This document shows positions 16,007 to 25,487 of a stretch of DNA of 56,314 bases, one piece after another (position 1 is the stretch's first letter; every line of letters begins with the position of its first letter). The notes beneath the pieces were generated by a model. It was not told where the DNA came from and did not search any database. It saw nothing but the letters and a program-made list of their open reading frames with translations. The translations under genes were made by a program, and so were the position numbers. The stretch covers positions 1 through 56,314 of the forward strand of contig JAHRYP010000017.1 of NCBI GenBank assembly GCA_020622105.1, read 5' to 3'. Source of the DNA: Methylotenera sp. Lineage in GTDB: Bacteria > Pseudomonadota > Gammaproteobacteria > Burkholderiales > Methylophilaceae.

Positions 16007-17512
16007 TTAGTGTTTATCGCCACCCAATTCAATGCTGTAACGCCAGAATTGGTCTTCTGATTCAAAGATTACACTAGACTCTTTAGGGTCACGATTGCCC
16101 GCAGTGTATTGATGCAGCGGTGTTTTGTCTTCAGCCCAGGCTTTTACAATCGGATCTACCAAGCGCCATTGTGCTTCTACTTCGCTGATGTGCAGGTATT
16201 GTGATGGGTCACCTTCCATCAGGTTCAGCATCAGGGTTTCGTATGAGTCGATGGTTTCATCACCTTGCTGGCGTTGCGGTGCGTCAATGCTTAATGTGCG
16301 GGTTGCAATGTCGAGACCTGGAATCTTGGATTCAATTTCCATTTTAATGCATTCACGCGGCTGAATATTAATCGTGAGCCAGTTATGGTGTTGGCCTGCT
16401 ACCAATTCCATTGGCGCTTGTTTGAAGCGGATAGAAATGGCAGTGTTGCCTTCGTGCATACGCTTTGCGGTGCGTACATAAAACGGCACACCTTGCCAGC
16501 GTGGATTGTCGATAAACAGTTTTACCGCAGCATAAGTTTCAGTGTGGCTTGATTCAACCCCGTCACGTTTAAGTTCTTCCAGGTAGCCTGTTACGTTCTC
16601 GCCATGGCCATCACCCACACATACACGACCTGCAGTATATTGTGCACGGAATGCCTGTTTATTCAGGTTCTTGGTATCAACCGGGCGGATTGATTGCAGC
16701 AGTTTGATTTTTTCTGCACGAATGCTGTCTGGACTCAGATCTTTTGGTTTTTCCATTGCTACCAAAGCCAGTGTCTGCAATAAGTGGCTTTGGAACATGT
16801 CACGTAATGCACCGGTTGCATCGTAGAATGTAGTGCGGTCACCCACGCCTAAAGTTTCATTGTTGGTGATTTGCACATGGTCAATGTGATCGCTGTTCCA
16901 TAATGGCTCAAATATTGCGTTGGCAAAGCGGGTGAGCATGATGTTCTGTACTGCAGATTTGCCCAGGTAGTGGTCAATACGGTAAATCTGACTTTCTTTG
17001 AGGTACTTGGTTAATTCAGCTTGCAAAGCTTGTGCGCTTGGCAAGTCAGTGCCGAATGGTTTTTCAATCAACACACGGCGCCAGTATTTACTTTCATCTA
17101 CCAAGCCTACGCCTGACAGTTGCTCAACAATCACTGCAAAATCGGTAGGGCGTACTGACAGGAAGTAAGCCAGGTTTTGCGGGAAGACTGACTCATCGCC
17201 CAATTTCGCCGCCATTTTCTGGAATGAATCAGGGTCTGTTGGTGGGTTTGAGTGGTAGTGGTTACGTGCGATAAAGCGGTCATACACTTTTTGGTCGTAG
17301 CCATCTTTAAATTTCTTATCAAGCATGCCTTTTACTTCGGCCTGCCATTCTTCGCGAGATAATTCACCGCGGCCTACAGACAGAATTTTCATATCATCAG
17401 CAAGGCGGCCTGCAGCATCCAGACGGAACAAGCCGGGCATTAATTTAATGCGTGATAAATTGCCACTTGCGCCAAAAAGTACAAGGGTACATGGGTCTAT
17501 TTGTTTAGCCAT
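16007..17512 (-). CDS. zwf: Glucose-6-phosphate 1-dehydrogenase
   Basis: Oxidises glucose 6-phosphate to 6-phosphogluconolactone with NAD(P). The 501-residue protein has an N-terminal nucleotide-binding motif (VLFGASGNLSRIKLMPGLF), the signature RIDHYLGKSAVQNIM near residue 177 with the catalytic His region, and a C-terminal domain of usual length. The nucleotide motif reads GASGNLS where many homologues have GASGDLA, a conservative change. It is divergent from pgl, the next enzyme of the pathway. In ribulose-monophosphate methylotrophs these enzymes drive the dissimilatory formaldehyde oxidation cycle, which is an inference here. Confidence 0.96.
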   Translation of the reverse strand: MAKQIDPCTLVLFGASGNLSRIKLMPGLFRLDAAGRLADDMKILSVGRGELSREEWQAEVKGMLDKKFKDGYDQKVYDRFIARNHYHSNPPTDPDSFQKMAAKLGDESVFPQNLAYFLSVRPTDFAVIVEQLSGVGLVDESKYWRRVLIEKPFGTDLPSAQALQAELTKYLKESQIYRIDHYLGKSAVQNIMLTRFANAIFEPLWNSDHIDHVQITNNETLGVGDRTTFYDATGALRDMFQSHLLQTLALVAMEKPKDLSPDSIRAEKIKLLQSIRPVDTKNLNKQAFRAQYTAGRVCVGDGHGENVTGYLEELKRDGVESSHTETYAAVKLFIDNPRWQGVPFYVRTAKRMHEGNTAISIRFKQAPMELVAGQHHNWLTINIQPRECIKMEIESKIPGLDIATRTLSIDAPQRQQGDETIDSYETLMLNLMEGDPSQYLHISEVEAQWRLVDPIVKAWAEDKTPLHQYTAGNRDPKESSVIFESEDQFWRYSIELGGDKH

Positions 17513-17622
17513 TATTTCAAATTCTCTCTATAGGTTTTTACAGATACCGACGCTATTTTTAAGTTAAAATAGCCAGTTATTAAATTTAACGTAATTATAC
17601 CGAAAAAGGCATTAATAGTTTT

Positions 17623-18336
17623 ATGCAAACCACACAAACCCTTACTTTAGCGAATAATCAAATTACACGATGGCATAGTTTTGCTTCACAAGACGAGATT
17701 AACCAAGCGATCTTAAAACGTATCCTGCAGGCAGCTGACGAAGCAATTGCCAAATATGGCAGCTTTTTGATTGTATTGGCCGGTGGTAGCACGCCTAAAA
17801 GCGTTTACCAGCTATTGGCAAAAGAACAGGCTGATTGGGCTAACTGGCATGTTTTCCATAATGATGACCGTTGCCTGCCAGTTGATCATGTAGAGCGTAA
17901 TAGCAAAATGGCGCGTGAAGCCTGGTTGAACCATGTAGCGATACCGCAAGCGCAAATTCATGATATTCCTGCTGAATTAGGTAATGTTGAAGGCGCCAAA
18001 GCTTATGCGAAAACACTTGCAGGTGTGCGCAGATTTGACCTCGTGATTTTAGGGCTGGGAGAAGATGGCCATACCGCTTCCTTGTTCCCTAATCAAGCTG
18101 TAGATAACAGTGCTGATGCTGTGCCTGTATTTAATTCACCGAAACCGCCTGCTGATCGCGTCACTATCAGTCAGAATCGTTTAAACAATACGCATGAAGT
18201 GCTGTTTTTGGTAACAGGTGCGGGTAAGCAGGATGCCGTGAATAATTGGTTGAATGGCGTTGGAATTCCAGCTACGCTAATTGCGCCGGCTTGTGGCGTA
18301 GATGTTTATTGTTTTGGCGTCAAGGTCGCTGCGTAG
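17623..18336 (+). CDS. pgl: 6-phosphogluconolactonase
   Basis: Hydrolyses 6-phosphogluconolactone made by Zwf. The 237-residue protein has the family motifs VLAGGSTPKSVYQLL, HVFHNDDRCLPVDHVERNSK and DLVILGLGEDGHTASLFP. Length is typical of the DevB/SOL type. It is divergent from zwf, the two start codons lying about 110 AT-rich bases apart, which suits joint control. Gluconate-6-phosphate dehydrogenase is not in the window. Confidence 0.95.
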   Translation: MQTTQTLTLANNQITRWHSFASQDEINQAILKRILQAADEAIAKYGSFLIVLAGGSTPKSVYQLLAKEQADWANWHVFHNDDRCLPVDHVERNSKMAREAWLNHVAIPQAQIHDIPAELGNVEGAKAYAKTLAGVRRFDLVILGLGEDGHTASLFPNQAVDNSADAVPVFNSPKPPADRVTISQNRLNNTHEVLFLVTGAGKQDAVNNWLNGVGIPATLIAPACGVDVYCFGVKVAA

Positions 18337-18368
18337 CAGCGGGTACCTGACGGACATAACCCCAGAGG

Positions 18369-19028
18369 TCATGGCGTCAAGTTTTTACTGAAGTAACCTT
18401 TGGCGTAATTATGCATGATCGCCAGAGGTTCGCGCAGAGCGCCTTTATGCAGCATGCCCCATGTCGTCCAGCACGTAGTTGGGGCCGCTGTATAAGTAAC
18501 ATCAAACCCCCGGCCTAAATGGCCAGCTGCTACCAGTTTCTCTGTGCGCCACAGGTGGTAGGGTTCTGACAAAATTACTACACTTTTGATATTGGCTGAT
18601 TTTAGAATTGGTGCCGAAAATTCAAGATTTTCTTTTGTCGAGCGTGAGCGGGACTCAATTAAGACGCGACCTTTGTAGCCCTTTTCCTTTGCATAGGCTG
18701 CCATAAAGTCGCCTTCAATTCTGAAGTCTTCATCGTCACGCCCGCCGGTCATGGCAAGTGTGGTAACGATTCCTTGTTTTGCCAGTATCAGGCCTCTATC
18801 AACACGTCCAGTCAGGCACGGGTTTGGCGCCCCATGTAAATAAGTGCGATTTCCAAGTATAAGCGCTGCGTCAGATTTTGTAGTTACGGGGTTTGTGAGT
18901 AGTTTTTTGGCATGCAAGCTGACAATTGTAAACAGTATCAGGTAGATGCTTGCGAACGTGATTATTAAACAAGTGAGCAGCCGGAGCAGTGGGTGGTAAC
19001 TTAGAAATTGACTGAACAGTTTCTTCAA
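18369..19028 (-). CDS. SanA/YdcF-like membrane protein (DUF218)
   Basis: A 219-residue protein with one N-terminal membrane anchor (about residues 15-38) and a DUF218 domain facing the periplasm. Family landmarks are DAALILGNRTYLHGAPNPCL, GIVTTLAMTGG and RSRSTKENLEFSAPIL followed by VVILSEPYHLWRTE. DUF218 proteins such as SanA and ElyC affect envelope integrity and lipid-carrier use; the exact reaction is unknown. It converges on pgl and lies 35 bases downstream of apbC on the same strand. Confidence 0.85.
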   Translation of the reverse strand: MKKLFSQFLSYHPLLRLLTCLIITFASIYLILFTIVSLHAKKLLTNPVTTKSDAALILGNRTYLHGAPNPCLTGRVDRGLILAKQGIVTTLAMTGGRDDEDFRIEGDFMAAYAKEKGYKGRVLIESRSRSTKENLEFSAPILKSANIKSVVILSEPYHLWRTEKLVAAGHLGRGFDVTYTAAPTTCWTTWGMLHKGALREPLAIMHNYAKGYFSKNLTP

Positions 19029-19063
19029 TTTTAGATGTTGCCCAATGACCGGCTGTTAAATAT

Positions 19064-20152
19064 TTAAGTGTTTTGAATCACAATGTTCGGGAATTTGCTG
19101 CTGTGATCCAGGCTGGTATTGGCAATTTTAATGGCAGCTTTACGCGCAATCCCTTTGTAAATACCTGCAATCTTGCTATCAGGGTCTGCAACCACGGTTG
19201 GAGTTCCGCTATCAGCCTGCATGCGAATGCCGATATCCAATGGCAGGGAGCCTAGTAAATCGACGTTGTAGTCTTTAGCCATGAGTTCGCCACCGCCTGC
19301 ACCGAAGATATGTTCTTCATGCCCACATTTGCTACAGATATGCGTACTCATGTTTTCTACAATCCCCAAAATCGGGATATTCACTTTTTCAAACATTTTC
19401 AGGCCCTTGCGTGCATCAAGCAGTGCAATGTCCTGTGGCGTAGTCACAATGATAGCGCCCGTTACCGGAATTTTTTGCGATAAAGTCAGTTGAATATCGC
19501 CTGTGCCCGGTGGCAAGTCGATAATCAGATAATCCAGATTTTGCCAGTTAGTTTCGCGCAGCAGTTGTTCCAGTGCGCCGGTCACCATAGGGCCACGCCA
19601 TACCATAGGTGTGTCAGTGTCGATCAGAAAGCCGATAGACATGGCCTGTATGCCGTGTGCACGCATCGGCTCCATGCTTTTGCCATCTGCACTTTCAGGG
19701 CGGCCACTGATGCCAAGCATCTGTGGTTGGCTCGGGCCATAAATGTCTGCATCCAGCAAGCCAACGCTAGCACCTTCTGCGGCAAGGGCTAAAGCCAGAT
19801 TTACTGAAGTGGTCGATTTTCCAACGCCACCCTTGCCAGAGGCAACGGCAATAATGTTTTTAACATTAGGCAGCAAGCCCACGCCTTGTTGCGCCTTGTG
19901 CGCAACGATTTTGCTGCTGACATTGACAGTCACTCTGCCTATGCCATCAAGTCCTAACAAGGCTTCTGCTACTAATTTCTGTATATCTGCCATCACTGAT
20001 TTGGCAGGGTAGCCAAGTACGATATCCAAGCTGACATCGTTGCCGCTGATTTTGATATTTCTTGCTGATTTTCCACTCACAAAGTCTTTGCCGGTATTGG
20101 GGTCTATGCATACTTTCAGCGTGCTTTGAATGAGTAATTCTGTGATAGCCAT
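19064..20152 (-). CDS. apbC: Mrp/ApbC iron-sulfur carrier ATPase
   Basis: A 362-residue P-loop ATPase of the Mrp/NBP35 family that carries and delivers Fe-S clusters. It has an N-terminal MIP18/DUF59-type domain (about 1-90), the deviant Walker A motif ASGKGGVGKSTTSVN near residue 110, LDADIYGPSQPQMLG, LIIDLPPGTGDIQ, and the cluster-binding pair CSKCGHEEHIFG near residue 275. Length and order are normal. It is divergent from metG, an arrangement common in proteobacteria. Confidence 0.94.
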   Translation of the reverse strand: MAITELLIQSTLKVCIDPNTGKDFVSGKSARNIKISGNDVSLDIVLGYPAKSVMADIQKLVAEALLGLDGIGRVTVNVSSKIVAHKAQQGVGLLPNVKNIIAVASGKGGVGKSTTSVNLALALAAEGASVGLLDADIYGPSQPQMLGISGRPESADGKSMEPMRAHGIQAMSIGFLIDTDTPMVWRGPMVTGALEQLLRETNWQNLDYLIIDLPPGTGDIQLTLSQKIPVTGAIIVTTPQDIALLDARKGLKMFEKVNIPILGIVENMSTHICSKCGHEEHIFGAGGGELMAKDYNVDLLGSLPLDIGIRMQADSGTPTVVADPDSKIAGIYKGIARKAAIKIANTSLDHSSKFPNIVIQNT

Positions 20153-20387
20153 TGCTTGAATTCCTGATTAATAGAAGTGCTTGTAGGTTAATTAAGTTGA
20201 GTAAAAAGAAAGGTTATTTTAACTGATTGTACGATTGATTGTTTAAGTGGCTTGGTTATTTTGCAGAAAAATCTTATTGTTTAAACTTGAGAGTACCGTT
20301 AATGTGTCTAAAAGCAGCAATCATAGCTGGGTGAACCAAGCCGCATTTGTTAGAATAGAGTTTTAGCTTAATAGATCCATTTATCTC

Positions 20388-22475
20388 ATGGCAATTGCAA
20401 ACACTCCTCGCAAAATTCTCGTTACTTCTGCACTCCCTTATGCAAACGGCAGTATCCATCTTGGGCACCTGGTTGAGTACATCCAGACTGATATATGGGT
20501 GCGCTTTCAAAAAATGCAAGGCCATACCGTGCATTATGTATGTGCTGATGACACGCATGGTACACCTATTATGCTGCGCGCTGAAAAAGAGGGCATTACT
20601 CCGGAAACCTTGATTGGCAATGTACACAAGGAGCATAGCGCAGACTTCTCTGAGTTTTTGGTGGCCTTTGATAATTACTATTCAACCAATGCACCTGAGA
20701 ATAAAGAGCTTTCGCAAGGGATTTACAAGAAATTAAAAGCAGCGGGTAAGATTTCGACTAAAACGATTGAGCAGTTTTATGACCCGGTTAAAAACATGTT
20801 TTTGCCAGATCGTTTTATTAAAGGTGAATGCCCGAAATGCCATGCTAAGGACCAGTATGGTGACTCATGTGAAGTGTGCGGCGCAACCTATAATCCAACT
20901 GAACTGATCAATGCATATTCAGCTGTGTCAGGTGCTGCGCCGGTGCGTAAAGAAACCGAGCATTATTTCTTTAAGCTATCAGAGTGCGAAGACTTTCTCA
21001 AAAACTGGACACGCTCTGGCACGTTGCAGGGCGAAGCCGCCAATAAAATGGGCGAGTGGTTTGAGAATGGCCTCAATGACTGGGATATTTCACGCGATGC
21101 GCCTTACTTTGGCTTTGAGATCCCTGATGCACCCGGAAAATACTTCTACGTGTGGCTGGATGCGCCAATTGGCTATATGGCAAGCTTTAAAAAACTGTGC
21201 TCTGACAAAGGTTTCGACTTTGACGAATACTGGAAGCAGGATTCAACGACAGAGCTTTATCACTTTATCGGCAAGGATATTCTGTATTTCCATGCCTTAT
21301 TCTGGCCAGCAACGCTTGAATATTCAGGGTACCGCAAACCTACACAGATTTTTGCACATGGCTTTTTAACAGTTAATGGTGAAAAAATGAGTAAATCACG
21401 TGGCACGTTTATCACCGCGCGCAGCTATCTTGACCACATAAAAAACCCAGAATATTTACGCTATTACTATGCGGCCAAATTAAACAGCACGATGGAAGAT
21501 ATTGACCTGAATCTGGAAGATTTTGTAGCACGTGTGAATAGTGACCTGGTTGGTAAATATATCAATATTGCCAGCAGAACCGCCGGTTTTATCAATAAGC
21601 GCTTCGAGGGTAAATTAAACCCATCTGCTAATAACGCTGTTGTTGCTGAAATTAAAGCGGCTGCACAGTTGCTGGCTGATAGTTACGCTGAACGAGAATA
21701 CGGTAAGGCTCTGCGTGAAATTATGCGTCTGGCTGATCTGGCAAATGGATTTGTCGCTGAAAAAGCGCCTTGGGTGCTAGCAAAGCAGGAAGGGCAAGAT
21801 GCACTGTTACAGGAAGTCTGTTCTGATGCGCTTGAAATGTTCCGCTTGTTAACCTTGTACTTAAAACCTGTATTACCAAAATTGGCGACTGAAATTGAAC
21901 AATTCCTTAACATTGCGCCGCTGACTTGGGCGGTTGTAGATGCATCGTTACCGGTACAGCACGGTATTAATAGTTACGAACACCTGATTACACGTGTGGA
22001 TATAAAGCAGATTGAAGCGATGACCGAAGCTAACAAAGAAAACCTGCAGGCTACGCCGACGCCTGCAGCAGTGTCAGCAACGCATTCAGAACAACGCCAT
22101 GCACAGCATCAGCAAAATGAAGCCAACGCCGAGGCTGAAGAAGCTGCGTATATTTCGATTGATGACTTTACCAAAGTTGATCTGCGTATCGCGAGAATTG
22201 CGAATGCAGAACATGTGGAAGGTGCGGAGAAACTGCTTAAATTGACGCTGGATATTGGCGAAGAGAAACCACGCCAGGTGTTTGCCGGTATTAAATCAGC
22301 TTATGATCCTGCAACTCTGGTAGGTCGTTTGACGGTGATGGTTGCCAATTTGGCACCGCGTAAAATGAAATTTGGCCTGAGTGAAGGCATGGTGCTGGCT
22401 GCCAGTGATGAACGTGGCGGACCATTTATTCTGTCGCCAGATAGCGGTGCGCAGCCGGGAATGCGTGTTAAATAA
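20388..22475 (+). CDS. metG: Methionyl-tRNA synthetase
   Basis: Charges tRNA(Met). The 695-residue class I synthetase has the HIGH-type motif HLGH at residues 24-27 and a zinc knuckle ([17 protein letters not shown]). The KMSKS motif is at 333-337. A C-terminal EMAP/Trbp111 domain ([20 protein letters not shown] onward) supports dimerisation and tRNA binding. A low-complexity Ala/Glu/His linker joins the catalytic part to the EMAP domain. It is followed by a strong terminator and divergent from apbC. Confidence 0.97.
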   Translation: MAIANTPRKILVTSALPYANGSIHLGHLVEYIQTDIWVRFQKMQGHTVHYVCADDTHGTPIMLRAEKEGITPETLIGNVHKEHSADFSEFLVAFDNYYSTNAPENKELSQGIYKKLKAAGKISTKTIEQFYDPVKNMFLPDRFIKGECPKCHAKDQYGDSCEVCGATYNPTELINAYSAVSGAAPVRKETEHYFFKLSECEDFLKNWTRSGTLQGEAANKMGEWFENGLNDWDISRDAPYFGFEIPDAPGKYFYVWLDAPIGYMASFKKLCSDKGFDFDEYWKQDSTTELYHFIGKDILYFHALFWPATLEYSGYRKPTQIFAHGFLTVNGEKMSKSRGTFITARSYLDHIKNPEYLRYYYAAKLNSTMEDIDLNLEDFVARVNSDLVGKYINIASRTAGFINKRFEGKLNPSANNAVVAEIKAAAQLLADSYAEREYGKALREIMRLADLANGFVAEKAPWVLAKQEGQDALLQEVCSDALEMFRLLTLYLKPVLPKLATEIEQFLNIAPLTWAVVDASLPVQHGINSYEHLITRVDIKQIEAMTEANKENLQATPTPAAVSATHSEQRHAQHQQNEANAEAEEAAYISIDDFTKVDLRIARIANAEHVEGAEKLLKLTLDIGEEKPRQVFAGIKSAYDPATLVGRLTVMVANLAPRKMKFGLSEGMVLAASDERGGPFILSPDSGAQPGMRVK

Positions 22476-22530
22476 AGATTTAGCTGTCAGTGATAGCATA
22501 GATATCTAGACTACATATTTTTAGGGTTAT

Positions 22531-22569
22531 CCAAGTAAAAAAGCCCCTGATAGGGGCTTTTTTACTTGG
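22531..22569. terminator. Bidirectional terminator after metG
   Basis: A perfect 18-bp stem (left arm CCAAGTAAAAAAGCCCC, right arm GGGGCTTTTTTACTTGG) encloses a 3-5 base loop. A- and T-runs on the two arms let it work for metG and for the convergent ComEA-like gene. Confidence 0.92.
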
Positions 22570-22616
22570 AGGTTATGCTTTTTGCCAGCATGGCTGGCTA
22601 ATTGCTTTTGAGGCTT

Positions 22617-23015
22617 TTATTTGCCGGTTTTTTCTTTTATTACTTTAGAACCAGCTGTTTTCCCGCTTACGGCCGCTTTTTCATTACCGACGGCTTTAAT
22701 ATCTTGTGCCTGTTTTGTAGCTTTTGCTACTTTGTTGGCTTTAGGCGCTACAGCAGTGGTTGGACCTGTAATGGATATATTTTTGCGAAGATTCTCCAGT
22801 GTTGCATTGCCAATACCATCTACTTGTTTCAAGTCATCAACTGACTTAAATCCACCATGACTCTTACGGTAATTAATGATGGATTGCGCTTTGGCTGGCC
22901 CGATACCATTCAGGCTTTCAAGTTCTGCCTGTGTGGCTGTATTGATATTAACCCCTGCTACTGCGTTCAGGCTTATGCTTAAAAAAACGACTAGTGCGAG
23001 TATGACTTTTTTCAT
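22617..23015 (-). CDS. ComEA-like helix-hairpin-helix DNA-binding protein
   Basis: A 132-residue exported protein. The signal peptide ends near AVAG at about residue 20. A tandem helix-hairpin-helix domain follows (VNINTATQAELESLNGIGPA and DDLKQVDGIGNATLENLRK), as in ComEA, which binds incoming DNA in the periplasm during natural transformation. The tail (about 85-132) is Lys/Ala rich and disordered, which may add DNA affinity. Many bacteria carry such short ComEA relatives even when competence is unproven. It is transcribed toward metG and is separate from pyrF. Confidence 0.88.
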   Translation of the reverse strand: MKKVILALVVFLSISLNAVAGVNINTATQAELESLNGIGPAKAQSIINYRKSHGGFKSVDDLKQVDGIGNATLENLRKNISITGPTTAVAPKANKVAKATKQAQDIKAVGNEKAAVSGKTAGSKVIKEKTGK

Positions 23016-23138
23016 TTGCTTCCCCTTAGATTAAATATTGATGATAAATAAGGCAATTGCATGCATTCGCAAAACAATTACACTCCATCATATATTAAAT
23101 GGGATTATTTCCCTAATTTATTAGGAGAATTGCAATGA

Positions 23139-23858
23139 TTAAGTCTTGTAGCACTCCGTGTTTATTGCTTCTAATGCTGATAGTGGATTAGCGGCCTGGG
23201 TAATTGGCCTGCCGATAACAAGATAGCTGGAGCCTAGTGCCAGTGCATCAGCGGGTGTCACAATTCGTGATTGATCATCTTTGCTGGCATTTGCCGGGCG
23301 AATACCAGGTGTTACCAGACAAAATTCACTGCCCAGATTTGAACGCAGCATTTGTGCTTCGAGTGCTGAGCAGACCACACCATCCAGACCGGCCTGCTGT
23401 GTCAGTTTGGCAAGATTCAAAACATGTGTGGCTAAGTCGGTATGTATGCCGATCTGATTCAGGGTATCCTGATTCATGCTGGTTAAAACTGTTACCGCGA
23501 TTAATAGTGGTTTAGTATTGCTACTATCTACAGCTTGTTTAGCCGCCTGCATCATTTCGAGACCGCCGCTAGCATGAACGTTCAGCATCCAGACGCCAAG
23601 ATTACTTGCCGCGCTACAGGCTTTTGCAACAGTATTCGGAATGTCGTGAAATTTTAGATCCAGAAAAACGCCAAAGTTTGAGGCTGACAGTTTTTCAACA
23701 AACTGTGGCCCTGCGGCAGTAAATAGCTCTTTACCTACTTTTAAGCGGCAAAGCGCAGGGTCAAGCTGATTGACTAGTTTAAGCGCACTGTCTGCATCTG
23801 CGTAATCCAGAGCTACGATAATTTTAGGGTCGTTATTCTTGTTCAAATTTGATTGCAT
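23139..23858 (-). CDS. pyrF: Orotidine 5'-phosphate decarboxylase
   Basis: Last step of UMP synthesis. The 239-residue TIM-barrel protein has the catalytic signature [13 protein letters not shown] (Asp-Lys-His-Asp charged network), the N-terminal [13 protein letters not shown] and the phosphate-binding region [16 protein letters not shown]. Length is normal. It follows lapB with a 36-base gap, as in the widespread lapB-pyrF arrangement. Confidence 0.96.
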   Translation of the reverse strand: MQSNLNKNNDPKIIVALDYADADSALKLVNQLDPALCRLKVGKELFTAAGPQFVEKLSASNFGVFLDLKFHDIPNTVAKACSAASNLGVWMLNVHASGGLEMMQAAKQAVDSSNTKPLLIAVTVLTSMNQDTLNQIGIHTDLATHVLNLAKLTQQAGLDGVVCSALEAQMLRSNLGSEFCLVTPGIRPANASKDDQSRIVTPADALALGSSYLVIGRPITQAANPLSALEAINTECYKT

Positions 23859-23894
23859 AGGTTAACTTCGTCTTTTAGTTACGTTGTACTAATG

Positions 23895-25067
23895 TTAAAC
23901 AGTGGCTGGTTCAGCTGGCAGTGCTTCCCATGCGTTACAGGCAGGGCATTGCCAATGATGGTATTTGGCTTTGAATCCGCACTGTTCGCAGTGATAGGCA
24001 GTTTTATTGCCGATGGCGTGGCGCACAGCCTGCTGCATCAGTTGTGTGTCTTGCAGATTACCATTTTGCGGATGATTGGTTTCCAGAATCGTACGCGCTT
24101 GTAATAGTAAATCCAGAGTATTCAGGCTAGGCATTTTAATCAGCTCGTTACGCGCAAGCTTGGCTGCATTTTCTGCACCATGTTCTGCCAATGTCGCTTC
24201 ATAAAGTACATTGAGCAAGGAATTTAGCTGATAAGTCTGCAGGTAGGTTTGAAGCAGAGTTAAACCTTCTTCGATTTGATTTAATACGCGGAAACTTACC
24301 AGTAGCTTTGGTGCAATCAAGCCCAGATATTCCGGTTTCTGAAATTCAATGCGTTTCCATACCGAAATGGCAGCCTTGTGATTATTGGCTTCAGCTTCGA
24401 GGTCACCTAATAAAACATTGGCACGCACACAGCTTTTATTAACATTCAGCGCTTGGTCTAGTTCAAATCTAGCGGTATGTGTATCGTTGGCAAGTTTAGA
24501 CTTAACTGCCATTTCGCAATAGTAGTTTGCAATTTCTACGCGGAATGGTACGCCTGAAATTCTTTCCAATTCTGTTGCGGCTTTGATGGCACGCTCCCAT
24601 TCGCGTTCACGTACATAAATTTCAAGCAAAGCACGTAATGCAGGTTGGCGGTATCTGTCATCGTCCAGCGATTCAAAAAGTTCTTCAGCGCGGTCAAACA
24701 GGCCAGCCTTCAGGTAATCTTGCGCAAGCTCTGCCGTGACTGCTAACTTCTGTTGCGGCTCCAGCTGTTTCTTTTCCAGCAAGTGTAAGTGTAGATGGAT
24801 TGCGCGGTCGACTTCGCCACGTTTTCTGAATAAGCTGCCTAAAGCAAAATGCAGCTCCAGTGAGTCTGTGTTGGCTTGCACTGCTTCAGTAAAAGCTTCA
24901 ATAGCTTTATCTTGCTGATTGGTAATAAGAAAGTTCAGGCCTTTAAAGTAGGCTGCTGGAAGAGCGGTGGATTCAGCCAATAGCTGCTTGAGGTCGACGC
25001 GTGCGGCGAGCCAGCCTAAGCTAAAAAACAAGGGCAGTGCTAATAGCCACCAGAATTCGAATTCCAT
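23895..25067 (-). CDS. lapB: Lipopolysaccharide assembly protein B
   Basis: A 390-residue inner-membrane-anchored TPR protein (LapB/YciM) that adjusts LPS synthesis by steering FtsH toward LpxC. It has an N-terminal membrane helix (about 5-22, EFWWLLALPLFFSLGWLAA), then a series of TPR repeats over about 50-330. A C-terminal rubredoxin-like zinc site carries the pairs CEQC and CPAC near residues 360-378. The partner gene lapA, normally just upstream, is absent here: only 111 bases with a terminator separate lapB from ihfB. Confidence 0.93.
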   Translation of the reverse strand: MEFEFWWLLALPLFFSLGWLAARVDLKQLLAESTALPAAYFKGLNFLITNQQDKAIEAFTEAVQANTDSLELHFALGSLFRKRGEVDRAIHLHLHLLEKKQLEPQQKLAVTAELAQDYLKAGLFDRAEELFESLDDDRYRQPALRALLEIYVREREWERAIKAATELERISGVPFRVEIANYYCEMAVKSKLANDTHTARFELDQALNVNKSCVRANVLLGDLEAEANNHKAAISVWKRIEFQKPEYLGLIAPKLLVSFRVLNQIEEGLTLLQTYLQTYQLNSLLNVLYEATLAEHGAENAAKLARNELIKMPSLNTLDLLLQARTILETNHPQNGNLQDTQLMQQAVRHAIGNKTAYHCEQCGFKAKYHHWQCPACNAWEALPAEPATV

Positions 25068-25130
25068 TTTATTTCACTTTTGCAAAGGTCTCAGGGTGTA
25101 TTTTACCTGAATAGTGGTTTGAGACATAAA

Positions 25131-25158
25131 AAAACGGCAGCCACTGGGCTGCCGTTTT
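25131..25158 (-). terminator. Terminator downstream of ihfB
   Basis: AAAACGGCAGCC / GGCTGCCGTTTT, a perfect 12-bp stem with a 4-base loop. On the minus strand it is followed by seven T's, a strong intrinsic terminator for the rpsA-ihfB transcript. It implies that lapB has its own promoter or is read by leakage. Confidence 0.92.
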
Positions 25159-25178
25159 AAATAGAACTAAAACAATTA

Positions 25179-25460
25179 CTAGCTTAAATCTACTCGTTCG
25201 CGTAACTCTTTACCCGCTTTAAAGTGCGGTACATGTTTTTCAGGTACTTGCACTTTGCTGCCAGTTTTAGGGTTGCGACCCAAGCGCGGCGGACGATAAT
25301 TCAAGCTAAAACTTCCAAAGCCTCTAATTTCAATGCGTTCGCCTGAAGCCAAGTTATCTGACATAGCGTCGAGAATTGCCTTAACTGAAAGCTCTGCATC
25401 CTTCATCACTAGTTGCGGAAAACGTTCCGCCAATAGCGTTATTAGCTCAGATTTTGTCAT
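25179..25460 (-). CDS. ihfB: Integration host factor beta subunit
   Basis: A 93-residue HU/IHF-family protein. The beta-type N-terminus [15 protein letters not shown], the arm region [26 protein letters not shown] with its intercalating proline, and the position 27 bases after rpsA identify it as IHF beta. It pairs with IHF alpha to bend DNA. IHF commonly supports sigma-54 promoters such as those predicted in this window. Confidence 0.95.
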   Translation of the reverse strand: MTKSELITLLAERFPQLVMKDAELSVKAILDAMSDNLASGERIEIRGFGSFSLNYRPPRLGRNPKTGSKVQVPEKHVPHFKAGKELRERVDLS

Positions 25461-25487
25461 TATTATCTGCCTTTTTTTAACTACTTA

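Noticed and set aside
20153-20387. Riboswitch or T-box leader before metG
   Set aside because: The 235 bases are shared with divergent apbC and show no convincing conserved helices or terminator/antiterminator pair.
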